Translations under genes and position numbers: made by a program
Notes under the pieces: generated by a model
Told to the model about the DNA's origin: nothing
Databases searched by the model: none
The model's input: only the letters and a program-made list of their open reading frames with translations
Part shown: piece by piece, positions 45,364 to 55,748 of the stretch
Position numbering within the stretch: the first letter of the stretch is position 1
How the letters are laid out: each line of letters opens with the position of its first letter
DNA from: Byssochlamys sp. IMV 00236
Lineage: Eukaryota > Ascomycota > Eurotiomycetes > Eurotiales > Thermoascaceae
Direction of reading: 5' to 3'
NCBI GenBank assembly: GCA_001931875.2
Contig: MSJH02000804.1
Span: 186,001 to 250,000 of the forward strand
DNA length: 64,000 nucleotides

Positions 45364-46683
45364 TCATGCACGGGAAACCTTTCGTTTGCGTTTTCTAGCT
45401 ATCGTTTGAGGTTTTCGCGGTGGAACTTTACTGATCTCGGCTTCTCCTGAGACTAGGAAGTCAAGACTCGTGCCGCGGTATGTCTTTGGCCGGCGGGACC
45501 TGGAGGCTTGTGGCCAATCGCGCTGCCGGTACCCTTTCTGCGTAGCCTCACATCTCTCGAAGTGCATCTGAATCTCAGTGGACAAGTAGGCACGTTGGAA
45601 TGAGCGTATCTGCTCAGAAGTGAGTTTGGAGGTACCATACCACAGATAACCACAGGCGCTACAATACATGCCGGGCTCTGCCGTTTGTGTGCGTTTGTCC
45701 CAGAAAGGGAAGAAAGTCGAGCCTAGTGGTTCAGGTTGATATTGGTTCAAGATAATTCGCTTCGTAGACTCTATCGCTCGGGGCAAAGGCGGTTGCTCGA
45801 TGAGACGACCATCCACAGTATAGCAGAAGTTGTGACCTCGCATTTCGGGCCCGAGAGACAAACGTATCCTCCTTGGATGTGTAAACACTTCCGTAACTAG
45901 ACGGCCGTCTGCTGTATAGCAAGGGCCGTGCTCGATGTGCTCGGCCCATTCCTTGCGCCATTCTGTATTGCAACGTTTCACAGCCTGGTCCAACTGGGAT
46001 TCATCACCGTATATCCCCATGCTAAGTTCGTAGGCCTGTCTGACGCTGACAAGTTGAAGACGAGGACAGCTCCGAACCTCACACCAAATATCCTCCATGA
46101 GTGGATAAGATGATATATTCATCGGTATATTGTCAAGAGCGACAAGGCGTTTGATGGCATCTTCTGGGAGAGCGAAGACCGCCTTGGCACTCGAGACAAA
46201 TGCCAGCTCGTATTCACTGTGGCTTCGAAGACAAGTGTAGCAGCAGCGGGAACACGAAGGGAGGAAGAGAAAGGGGCCGAAATCCATGCACGTTCGACAA
46301 CGAGGGTAGCACATCTCCGCGAAGATCTGCCCTACGGACCATCGCGAGTCTACCTTGACTTTGCGCATGACACGCAAGGTTTGACGGGCATGGTTCTTCA
46401 GGATGACATACGCCGGAAAAGAGTCAACGAGCTTCCGATAGCGCGAGTTGAGTAGACGTATTCTGCTCGTACTCTCGTAATCGAGGCTCCCTAGGATCTC
46501 ATACATGATATCCAAGGGAATCGATCCTAGATATCCTGCTGACGGGGGTTCCGCGTTCATCTCTCCCAGGCCTGACTCATCAGACCGGGCGAGCGTGAGT
46601 TTTTTGGGGGTGCCCCATGTCCTGAATGCATCGAGCATCTCACAGGACGGCCGGGTCAAATGGTAGGCGACCCCTGAAGCCAT
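45364..46683 (-). CDS. F-box-like protein with Cys-rich segments, intronless
   Basis: A 439-residue single-exon gene. Residues about 50-90 (LGSIPLDIMYEILGSLDYESTSRIRLLNSRYRKLV) form an F-box. It is followed by a cysteine cluster (CYPRCRTCMDFGPFLFLPSCSRCCYTC), a probable zinc site common in fungal F-box proteins. The middle contains two related stretches, CYTADGRLVTEVF and CYTVDGRLIEQPP, about 35 residues apart, which suggests an internal duplication. A second Cys pair is in MYCSACGYLWYG. The C-terminus is very basic (PPRKPQTIARKRKRKVSRA), a likely nuclear localisation signal. It probably acts as an SCF adaptor; the target is unknown. It has no sequence resemblance to the F-box gene at 29.7-31.0 kb beyond the F-box. 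Confidence 0.8.
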   Translation of the reverse strand: MASGVAYHLTRPSCEMLDAFRTWGTPKKLTLARSDESGLGEMNAEPPSAGYLGSIPLDIMYEILGSLDYESTSRIRLLNSRYRKLVDSFPAYVILKNHARQTLRVMRKVKVDSRWSVGQIFAEMCYPRCRTCMDFGPFLFLPSCSRCCYTCLRSHSEYELAFVSSAKAVFALPEDAIKRLVALDNIPMNISSYPLMEDIWCEVRSCPRLQLVSVRQAYELSMGIYGDESQLDQAVKRCNTEWRKEWAEHIEHGPCYTADGRLVTEVFTHPRRIRLSLGPEMRGHNFCYTVDGRLIEQPPLPRAIESTKRIILNQYQPEPLGSTFFPFWDKRTQTAEPGMYCSACGYLWYGTSKLTSEQIRSFQRAYLSTEIQMHFERCEATQKGYRQRDWPQASRSRRPKTYRGTSLDFLVSGEAEISKVPPRKPQTIARKRKRKVSRA

Positions 46684-47082
46684 CTCGACGAGGACGTCTT
46701 AGCATGTGTGATGATGAACGCGGTGCTTGGATTGTCTTGTCTTTGTTCGCGAGTGGCCGGTCCTTTGCTCAAGATATCCAAGTCATAAGGCGATGACCGT
46801 GTCATACTTCCGTGAGGAGGGGTAGATATCACAGCAGGCAGAAAGAGTCAACCACAGCATACTGCAGTTATGTCTATTGTCTTCCATGGTTGGAGTTGAC
46901 TCTTTCAGGGTTGCCATACTTTACCAGGGAATTTGAGATAGGAGAAAAGTGTAAAAGAAAAAGAAGGGAAAAAAAAAATACAAAATGAATGACGATTGCA
47001 GAGCGACATCCCATACCAGAAAGGGCAAGCGTGCATAATCACCGTCCAACAAAAAAGAAATCCGCAAAAAAGAAATGTGAAT
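46684..47082. other. Intergenic
   Basis: Promoter of the F-box-like gene. A poly-A/G tract at 46,950-46,980 lies just downstream of the tRNA-Arg on its strand. No gene. Confidence 0.4.
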
Positions 47083-47154
47083 TGACCGACGCAGGGATCG
47101 AACCTGCAATCTCTTGATTCGTAGTCAAGCGCCTTGCCATTGGGCCAGCCGGCC
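47083..47154 (-). tRNA. tRNA-Arg(ACG)
   Basis: A 72-nt cloverleaf on the minus strand. The acceptor stem GGCCGGC pairs with GTCGGTC (two G-U pairs). The anticodon stem CTTGA/TCAAG encloses CTACGAA, giving anticodon ACG. The T arm is GCAGG TTCGATC CCTGC and the discriminator is A. No intron. ACG is the main arginine anticodon (read as ICG) in fungi. Confidence 0.95.
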
Positions 47155-48423
47155 AATTGTTGGAAGACTGCAGCCAGATATAATTTATGAGGCCCTTTCG
47201 GCAGCCACTCGGAAGCAGCGTGCCGAGTGGGGACACATCTCGGCGGGGGAACACGAGGGCCGGGGCGAATAACGCGGGAGGGAAAAGCAGACTTGGTGTT
47301 ACTGGTCGGCCGTGGTGGTGGTGCCCCATCGCAACGTCATACGGTATTATAATTTATGGTACTTCTAGAAAAAGACAAAAGAGGGGGATAGACTAGTTAG
47401 TACTAGTAGTAGGGTATGCCGGGTCCGCCGGTTCTCACGGCTAATTATTTGGCCATAATAATAATACAAAATAATAATAATAGTTCACTTATCTCCCAGG
47501 CCTTGATTCGATTGATTCCTTCACACTGCACAGTGACATCAATAATAACAATCCATCAATTGAGTAACTATGGTATTCACAGTAATAATCAATATACTCC
47601 TTGTGCAAGTTATGAAAGTACTGTGCCATACTACTACCATAAGACCCTGGGAAGATCCTGGCGATCCGTCTGACTCTGTCCTCCCCGGGAAGCAGCACTG
47701 GACGAATAACGCGCTCGGACAAAGACCTTCTGGAATCCTTCGCTGCAGCCTTGCCGGATGCGCCATTTTCTGCTGAAACCTTGAGAATGTCAGCCAGGGA
47801 CAGCCCATGCGTCATGGCGTTGTATACGTAGTATGGTAATACTACTGATACTGTAGGTAGAGTACGGAGGAGGAAGGCCTGTAGACTCGACTCTCCTCGA
47901 GGATGGCCGTTGCAAGGCCAGACGGATCCTAAATCGATCCTGCTGGGCGCACAGACTGGGACTATCGCGTCCGCTAAGCTGCTATCTCGTTCTAACGAGA
48001 TCTTGATTCTGGGGAGAGCCAACCGCCGCGTCCGGCCAACTCGGCTCGTCGCCCGTCTCCACGGCTTCACCGGATTTGTCTCGGTGTGTGCCCACTGGCA
48101 CCCACTGAATTAGTAGTGAGTTACGGTAGCCTCCCTGGAGTCACCAACTAACTTCTTGTGTCGGGCTATCTCGTCCTGTTTCGCTTCTCTCGTTTCGATC
48201 TCTCTTCCTCCTTCTCTTCCTCTTCCACCACATTCCTTCAATCTCCCCTCTCTCTCCGTCCTGCTTGACGACTACGATCCTGCACAGCAAACGATGAGAC
48301 CAGAGTCTCTGCAGACCATCGACCACCGCCGCCCGTGCTTGCACACCTTTCTCCCCCGTTCAGGGAGTCGACTGTGACTGTGACGCGAGGAACTCCAGAG
48401 TCTAGACGTTCCAATTGATCCCA
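47155..48423. other. Intergenic, 1.3 kb, promoter of the 198-aa hypothetical gene
   Basis: AAT-rich stretch at 47,455-47,480. From 48,160 to 48,260 a strongly pyrimidine-rich tract looks like the leader of the gene starting at 48,424. A 193-residue minus-strand frame at 47,489-48,070 has no recognisable features and was not accepted. Confidence 0.45.
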
Positions 48424-49088
48424 ATGACACTTCGAGAAAAGGTGCGGAAGGCCATTCGCCGGGTCTCCCCTGGCTCTCCAAAGGACGATGGCAAGCCCAA
48501 GATCGAATACTACCGGCGGGGTGAAGTCCCCCGCTCCAAGTATCGCGGCCCTGTCGACCCCGAACACCAGAAGAGATTGCGGGCATGGACGTTTGAGGGG
48601 GCAATGGTGGAACGTCGACGGTCCGTCGATCTGGAATTGTCGCCGTGTGCCAGTCTTGACGAGCCTGTGCCCCCTCGTGACGATGAAGATCCCTCCGAAG
48701 CACCATCGCCGGACGTGGTCGACTTGCCGGACGGTACGTTCCGTCCTCTGCCACCGTCCATCATCCGTAATCCGTAACCCGTGCTGACCGCCGCTATATA
48801 GACGCCCCTACCGTATGCTACCAGGAGAATGCATCCGACCGTCGTACCAAAGTTGGCTCCCAAGCCTCGACTGCTGTCAACAGCGGCGATAGCTGGACCT
48901 CCTCCATAGTCACCCTGCCGACTGATAACCGGGGTTCCGTTGCTCCAAGGCGGTGTTCCCTTGTTCAGATCAAGACTCTACCACAGAGCGCACCAACGAC
49001 ACAAACTCGGTCGTCGCTAGACAAACCGACTCCCATTTCGCCTGACTATCTCGCACAAGCGTTGAACGCTACTCAGATCCGTGCTTAA
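48424..49088 (+). CDS. Conserved-looking hypothetical protein (198 aa)
   Basis: Exons 48424-48733 and 48802-49088 (68-bp intron, GTACGT donor). The N-terminal half is compact and charged (MTLREKVRKAIRRVSPGSP, then YYRRGEVPRSKYRGPVDPEH and RAWTFEGAMVERRRS), resembling a conserved basic motif region. The C-terminal half is Ser/Thr-rich and probably disordered, ending PISPDYLAQALNATQIRA. I do not recognise the family. The pyrimidine-rich leader and the frame-preserving intron support a real gene. The ATG at 48,424 is the first in frame. Confidence 0.7.
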
Positions 49089-51970
49089 GTCTAATGTGTG
49101 GTCCAAAATTGGAAGACCACGTGCACGACATTCCTTCCATCATCTCTTAGTCGACTACTCTTCCTTCTGTGCGGAGGATCCGCTTGCCAGGTCAAGAGGC
49201 CCGCACACATTCCTTTCCCTGTACAGACACGTTCCTTGGCCATAGTTATGATTCAGACGACTGGGACGGATAGATGGACTATTTATATTGGCATTTGTGC
49301 CATCGGCCATCTCGCATTGGTGCAAACGGCGTTATTCTTTTCGTCCGCCATGGACCTCTACATCCATCGCGGTCGACTGAGACATCCAAGCTGGGTTTGG
49401 ATGGGCGTTTGTTTGTCAGGTCGAGACTTCGTGATGAACGACCAAAAGAGCAGGTCGAAGTACTTCGCGGTCTCGACTGGGGAGGTAACACTGCGCAGAG
49501 TTTTTCGGTTTCATCTCTCTCTGCCGTGTTACCTCTCACCGTCGTCATTCCTTGGACAAAATATTGCTTTTTAATCGCATTTTGCCGACAGTTATTGATC
49601 CTGTGAGAGCGTCGCATTACTCCTTTTATCATTACATCTTTTATTGCTGAGCGGGCAGGTTTTTTTTTTCCTGTTCTACCTCTGTTTCTATATATGTACA
49701 TAGAGATTTCCCTTGTGCGTTTTTTGTTTTTATCTTGACCGCAGATCTATCCTGTATGGTAAGAGCAGATCTGGCAGGTGATCAATGAAACTCATTGATG
49801 AACAGAAAATTCAATCAATATTCAAATCCAAGCGTAGGTACCAAAACGGCGGCAGCGAAGCGATATTTTGCCTTCTCTACCTTGTTGGCCTGTCGAACAG
49901 AAGCGGAACTACTTACCGAATCCAGTAATTTATCAGACGCCCAATAGGGCTACCGTATTATATCTCTTATCATATACGAGCCCCCTCTATCTCATCCAAA
50001 CCCGATATCTTTACATGCAACTACGATATCGCCTAACATGGGAAAAAAAAATCAAACAGACCCAACCCTAAATCCATACAAGATAATCAATCACATGTGA
50101 AATAAAAACACCAAAGTGGCGAATCCAAGTTCGAACCCCACGTGCGATGATAAGTGGTCGATAAGGCGAAAAAGCTTATAATGTCAGCGGGAACATATTA
50201 GTCGCTGGAAGGGAAGGGATGGGGTGGTGATATGCACATTTATACACATTTAGAGATTTCACTCTGACTTAAGTTACTTCTTAGTAAGTAGGTACTGAGA
50301 GTTGTTGCGGTAAGTATGCTGAATGATTGGTTGATTGGGTTATATGAGTGGAGAGTTTATTTTCCATTTTTTTTTTGGTATGGAGTTTATCTGTATGGTC
50401 TGCACGGGTGGTTTATGGATGATTGACTTGTGGACGGGGATGCGGATCGTCGTCTGGTTTTTGGATAACGTGGTTAGGTTATGGCATAGCATGGCTGCTG
50501 CCATGGCATAGCGTTAAAGATTTCAAGGGTTTATTGTTGATCAGAGTTATCTCTCTCCGGACTCTGCAGAATTCAAGTCGGTCTAATACTTGACTAGTAA
50601 ACAGAGCTCCCACAGCAGATCGACCATCCATAACGACGTACTTGTTAGTTAGTTATTTAGCCGCTTCATGTTCCATTTCCCCGGGAAACCAGTAAAGTAG
50701 GGATAGGATAGGATAGGATAGGATAGATGAGCAACCGGCATCCATCGGCTCGGGTATCGCGGTTTCTGTCTTGTCTGTCATGGACTCTGTCAGATGCATC
50801 ATGTAGACATGTTTCATTCACTTCGGTCCCTAGACTGGAATGCTGGTATTGCTTTGATGATGATTTGTTCCCGACTAGGATCTACTAGCTTCATGCACAG
50901 GTTTGAGAGACGTGTCGAGCAGATTATGGATTTTTCAGATGGACGTACTTACGCGAAAGGAGCAGAGCAGAGTCACTCCTTTCAAGTCTGTCGAGTCAGA
51001 CTCTCTGTTATCCAGCTCTGTGACATATTCCCTATATACTGGATGAATATTGCCCATAGAACTTATTCGCTTTCCATAAAATGGCAGGCTGGTATACTTA
51101 GCATAGGTTGATGATATCGAGAACTCACTCCCAATAAAAGTGATTGAACCAACGAGAGGCTTGGAGGAAATAATAATACACTATTACGACTCAAGAAATC
51201 AAAAACAGTGGCCGCATACTGATATCTTGACCTTTCGAGATATTTCACGATTAATTTGCTTTGAGGGCGCAAATAACGCCTTGCCTTCACATAGACACAG
51301 ACGCGATACTGGAGAAGGTGCTCGTTGAGTGTGCTTCAATAAGAGTCCAGTCCATTCGTTCCAATGGTGCGTTCAATATGTGGTCTGGCCATTCGAAACA
51401 TGCATGGATTGGAAAATGCTGGAAATAGCAGAAGCTCAGTGACATAAGCACAGGAACGATTTGATGGAATGGCACGATATACGATAGATGTAAAGAATAA
51501 GCGACTGCAGATAAAAAAGTGCTTTTAAAGAGAAGAGCTTATGAAGGATATAGGAGGAAAGTACGTAATATCAGGCATTGCCACAGGTGAATACCCCTGT
51601 TCTCATTCCATAAATCAGCACTGAGTTTTATAAGGACTGCTCAGTTCTATAATCCAATCCATACGTTCTGAACATTGTACTTCCCGCTTGGTGTTTCTAT
51701 TTTGTAGTTCATTCGGAAGCTTAGCGGACCTGAATTGCTGGCATCCTTGGATGGTTTCCTCCCAGCACTGTTGAGATGCTATGCTGGTCTCGTAAGTCAA
51801 TCCAATTTCATTTCTCTATTGATCTTCCTGAACTCTTGCGTCCCTCAGCCGATTTGTCAGAGAAAGCCGTTCGCTCACTGGAAAATATGGATGAAATTGC
51901 ACTCTTCGTGAAGTATTTCGGCAATGCTTCCGCCACTGACTGATGTCAAGCGTCCAGCCCCTTTGCCATA
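49089..51970. other. 2.9-kb gene-poor region
   Basis: The first 600 bases may be the 3' untranslated region of the preceding gene. A GGATA repeat lies at 50,701-50,725. AT-rich elsewhere. The end of this stretch may hold unrecognisable upstream parts of the GH16 relic. Confidence 0.4.
50701..50725. repeat. GGATA pentanucleotide repeat x5
   Basis: Five exact tandem copies of GGATA. Confidence 0.95.
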
Positions 51971-52702
51971 ATGGCGATCTCCTTTGACAATGGACGAGAA
52001 TACTCTGTTGCCGTACAACAATTACATATGGTATGGAAGAGTGTCCGTGAGGATGAATACGTCTCTGGGTTCCTGTTCAAGATGGCAATGGTCTTGATAT
52101 CTGACGTGAAAGACGAATTCGTCGGAGTTGTCCTGAGAACTGCTCAGCTCAACTACTTTTATCAATACATCACGGGCCGTGAGTTAGCTCATATTCCAGG
52201 GATGTAATCTGAGCCGACATAGTTTTTAGACCATTTGGAAGTAAAAGCTACTGGACCCCTGACGCTATCATCTGGTATGTCGACGGGACAGTCGCGCAGA
52301 AAGCGGACACATACAACGCTATACCCGGCCAGAGCATGTTTCCCCAGACTATTTCTCGTTTATAAATGTCAGTATGCCCCGTTGGGGAAACCAGCTGGGA
52401 TACTTCTGACATAAAGAGCCCGGATATTATTATGCTCTTGTTAACAAAATCAACATCACTTGATACGATCCAGTGGCCGGTACGAGACTCGAAAGAGACG
52501 AGTCGTATATTTATGTCAATGCCTCTGAAACGAACAGCTCTGTCATGATCACCTGTGAGAACACAGTACTCAGCTCATTTGAGGCTACTGGGACAAGTAC
52601 ACCAGCTCCAGCGAGCCTCACCCAAGCTGAAGCGGTGCATCTAGTGGTGGCTCTGGCACGAATAGCAATTGTTCAGCGACCAGTGGGTTCTCTCAAGGTC
52701 TA
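51971..52702 (+). pseudogene. Relic of a GH16 Crh-type cell-wall transglycosylase
   Basis: Ordered fragments of a glycoside hydrolase family 16 Crh/Utr2-like protein (chitin-glucan crosslinking) are visible in shifting frames. VLISDVKDEFVGVVLRTAQLNYFYQYITG (about 52,090-52,175) corresponds to the family core, where the intact form reads DVKDEIDxEFVG; here the catalytic ExDxE-type core has lost residues between DE and FVG. Next is YWTPDAIIWYVDGTVAQK (about 52,240-52,300) and FPQTISRL followed by a stop, then a SVCPVGE fragment matching the usual SLWPAG block, and SYIYVNASETNSSVMITCEN (about 52,498-52,560) leading into a Ser/Thr-rich tail. Several stops and frame changes separate them, so no working enzyme can be made. 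Confidence 0.82.
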
Positions 52703-53194
52703 GGCTCGACTTCATCAGGTTCTGCTCCTCCAATCGAACCATGTGTTCTGCGAGGAGCAATTTATACGACCTGGTCGCAGTTATAGCTCTGTTCGCCATT
52801 TAAGTCGTTTCCTATCCGGATCATGCAGATTTGGCGAGGACGTATATTCATCCGACTCTCTTTACTTAGCTCTCCATGTATGCCGATAGCGGGATTCTCG
52901 ACTAGTACATGAATTAATTGGCCTTCAGATCTTTCGGGGACAGTATTTTTCAGAATTGACAAAATTTGAATAGCCTTGTTTAGCCAGTCGAAACGGCCTA
53001 CCTGAGAAAACAACCTTTTATCGAAATCACAAAGGATTATAGATTTTTAGTCATTCACATCTCATGGTTATTGAGATTATCATCATACGGCTATGCACGG
53101 TTCGTGAATGCGGTAGATCTAAACAGAAATCCATGAAGCCTATGCATTGGTATATTCAAGTTCGATGTATGTGCCGCCAATCATCATAGAATGT
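52703..53194. other. Intergenic
   Basis: AT-rich 3' flank of sdo1 and the probable end of the GH16 relic (Gly/Ser-rich remnants to about 52,740). An 83-residue minus-strand frame here shows no family features. Confidence 0.4.
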
Positions 53195-54340
53195 TTAGTC
53201 CTCATGCGTAACCGCCATATCCAGCACTTCGACCCTTCCTCTGCCGCGTGTCTCGTTGTTGACGAATTCGCCTAGGCCTTTGAAAGCACCTGGCTCAGCG
53301 AAGCCGACAACCTCCCACTCATCTCCACCTATCACCTCCTGCGACTCGACCGACTCGATATAACTCAAAATCTTGTCTTTGACGGTACCAGGAGCCTTAG
53401 GTGCATTCTCTGCATCCGAGGCTGCGGCCTCTTCTGCCTCCTGGGCAGCCGCTTTCGATTTTGATCCTTTCCCGCCCTTTTTGTTCGATTTGGAATTCGA
53501 CTGGGGCGCTTCTTGATCCTGTTTGGCTGCAACCGAAGGCGCTTTCACTGATTGCTTGAGAATAGATACAGGACAAGTCACCCGCAGACGCATCCTCGCT
53601 CGCATCACCGGAATCGGCTGCCAGGCGATCAGAGCCTTCATGGCTTCAAGCGCCTGACTCTTCGCTGACTTGTTCGTGACGACACCGGTCCAGAGCGGTT
53701 TTCGCTGTTGGGAGGCACTATCACCGTCCTTTGCTGCATCGTCATTGTTTTGTTGTTCCTTCTGGAGCTGCCCACTTGCAGAACTCAGCTGGTCCAAAGC
53801 CTTGCTAATCATTCCTGTCGTGTACACGCGCTTCGTGGCAGGGTCGATCAGTCGTCCGGCTACGATATCTAGCACTTCCTTCTCAACTCGCTCCAAGATA
53901 TCTTTCCGCTCGCGCTCTCCTACTTGCACTTCACCCTTGCGCAGAATTTCCTGGATGATTTCGTCTCGAGAGACGCCGGGACCAAAAGCCTTGGTCAGCT
54001 CTGCGGACGGCGCTGTCTGGGCCTTCGACACGGAAAGGAAGATCGTAGGAACCTGAAGTACATTGTCGAGATCGGTTTCCGCACCGGAACGGTACTCAAG
54101 GAGCTTATTCTTGTAGCATGCTAGTTCAAAGCGCTTTTTGCCTGGGAACGAGAAGTTCGTTAGCGGGGTTGGCGGGGTAAGGAGTTTCGGTGCAAAAAAT
54201 TATCTCAAGGTATCCGCAGTTTTAAAGGGGACATCCCCAATATATTAATCATGCGCTTCAATCTTACCCTTTTTTAACCGGACAATAGAGACATTTGTGA
54301 ACTTAATCTGATTTGATGGTGTCTTGATGCCGACAGGCAT
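53195..54340 (-). CDS. sdo1: Ribosome maturation factor Sdo1 (SBDS family)
   Basis: A 339-residue protein from two exons (54268-54340 and 53195-54141, 126-bp intron). With the EFL1 GTPase, Sdo1/SBDS releases Tif6/eIF6 from pre-60S ribosomal subunits in the cytoplasm. The N-terminal domain begins MPVGIKTPSNQIKFTNVSIVRLKKG and continues across the intron with KKRFELACYKNKLLEYRSG and LDNVLQVPTIFLSVSKAQTA. A helical domain follows (DEIIQEILRKGEVQVGERER). The ending is longer than in the roughly 250-residue yeast and human proteins because of Gln/Asn/Lys- and Ala/Glu-rich insertions around residues 160-250, and it finishes DEWEVVGFAEPGAFKGL. The core motifs are intact. Confidence 0.95.
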
Positions 54341-55748
54341 TTTGACGGTGGGTTCTGCCTGGATAGCAGAGAAATCTGATGTTGAAACAGGAACCCGCTC
54401 GATAAATGAGGCCTGAAAACGTTAGAATACTCTTTATATGTGACGAGCGATAGGTTTTTGCGAGAAGACTGTTCTGGAGGTAAAGAAATAGCCCGTGGTA
54501 AAACTTGTCAGCGCGGAGATGGACGATTTCCATCGATTATGACGCTGTTGCGGTCCGTTTATGATGATGACTCAGCATAAATATGCCTGCCTAAATAGTT
54601 AGTTATGCACAACTACGCATGATCGTTAAATGAGCTGTAAACTACCAGCATCTTATTCGATTCAAGGGAGTATAATATATATAGAATCATGATCAAATTT
54701 AGGTTTATTTGCTGCGCCGTCAAGGAGTAGTTCAGGTGAAAGGTAGCTCCCAAAGCTTGGGTACTGCTCATTTCCATGGATCGCATTCTCTCATCAGAGT
54801 CTGGTATTTCGATATAATCCGCTCGTCAGTCATGATGTTCCGTTTCCTATTGTAAATTCTTCTAGGATTTTAGTATCTACTCCCTAGGAACGGTGCAGAG
54901 ATACTGGTTGCATGTCTTCAAGTCTAAGTAAGGGGCCCATACATATGTGTGTTCCCAGATCGAAAGAGTTGTTTCTCAAATCTATTACTTTACACGTATA
55001 ATATCATCAGAGACCTCTAAACCCTGGCAGTGTCTCTATCATAGATATCAATCAGTTGCTGCTGCCATAGACGGAGGATACGGCACGCGTGACCCTTCGC
55101 TGGGTGATCTGTAGTGTCAGAAGACATCAGCCAAGCAAGCGGATACCGTTGAAGGTTTAGCAGCTATTATTCTTTCTAATTACTGAGAGAAGAGGACTCA
55201 AAAAGTACAATATATCTTGTTGGCAACCATCAGCGAGACGAGATAGCTGCGCCGTACCACACGTGACGCCTCTTGGCTGACCGACGGAAGCGGATGCAAT
55301 CAGAACCCTAAACCAACTGGAGATCCGGCGGTGCCTGGTCGGCCATTATTGGCGGCCCCGGAGTCGAGCCAGTCGATAACCAGCACATCGTGACTCCACG
55401 GGTCCACCCGTATCAGGTCGACCCGTGACGCCGACACCGCTGGGCCTGGGGTCCTCCTCGCCTCCTCATCCTCTTCTCTTCCTCTCTTCTCTCACCCATC
55501 TCATCTCTCCTTCCTTCGGCATCGCATCTGGCTGTTCTGGTCCATCTCCAGTAAGCCATTGTTCTGCCGAGCCAGGACCTGTTCACATCTTTTTATCATC
55601 ATATCTTGTTTGCGGAGGCTGCGACGTCATACATAGCTGCCTAGGCAACTGGACCCCAAGGTTCCTGATCGTCTTCGAGCCATCACACCCATCATAGCCA
55701 TCAAACTTCCATCGTTTATATCATTATCACTATCACTGCAATTTAATC
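54341..55748. promoter_or_regulatory. Intergenic with cpyA promoter and leader
   Basis: The sdo1 promoter is on the left. On the right, CACGTGAC at 55,260-55,267 is an E-box-type palindrome core. An 8-bp inverted repeat (CACGGGTC and GACCCGTG) lies at 55,397-55,427, and a long CT-rich leader tract spans 55,450-55,520. The site assignments are by pattern only. Confidence 0.4.

Noticed and set aside
47489..48070. Minus-strand 193-residue frame
   Set aside because: No recognisable domain; it lies in the promoter of the plus-strand gene at 48,424.
48238..48754. Minus-strand frames across the 198-aa gene
   Set aside because: They are antisense shadows of the plus-strand gene, whose splice site and leader are better supported.
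50794..51111. Plus-strand 105-residue frame
   Set aside because: No protein-like features; probably chance in AT-rich DNA.
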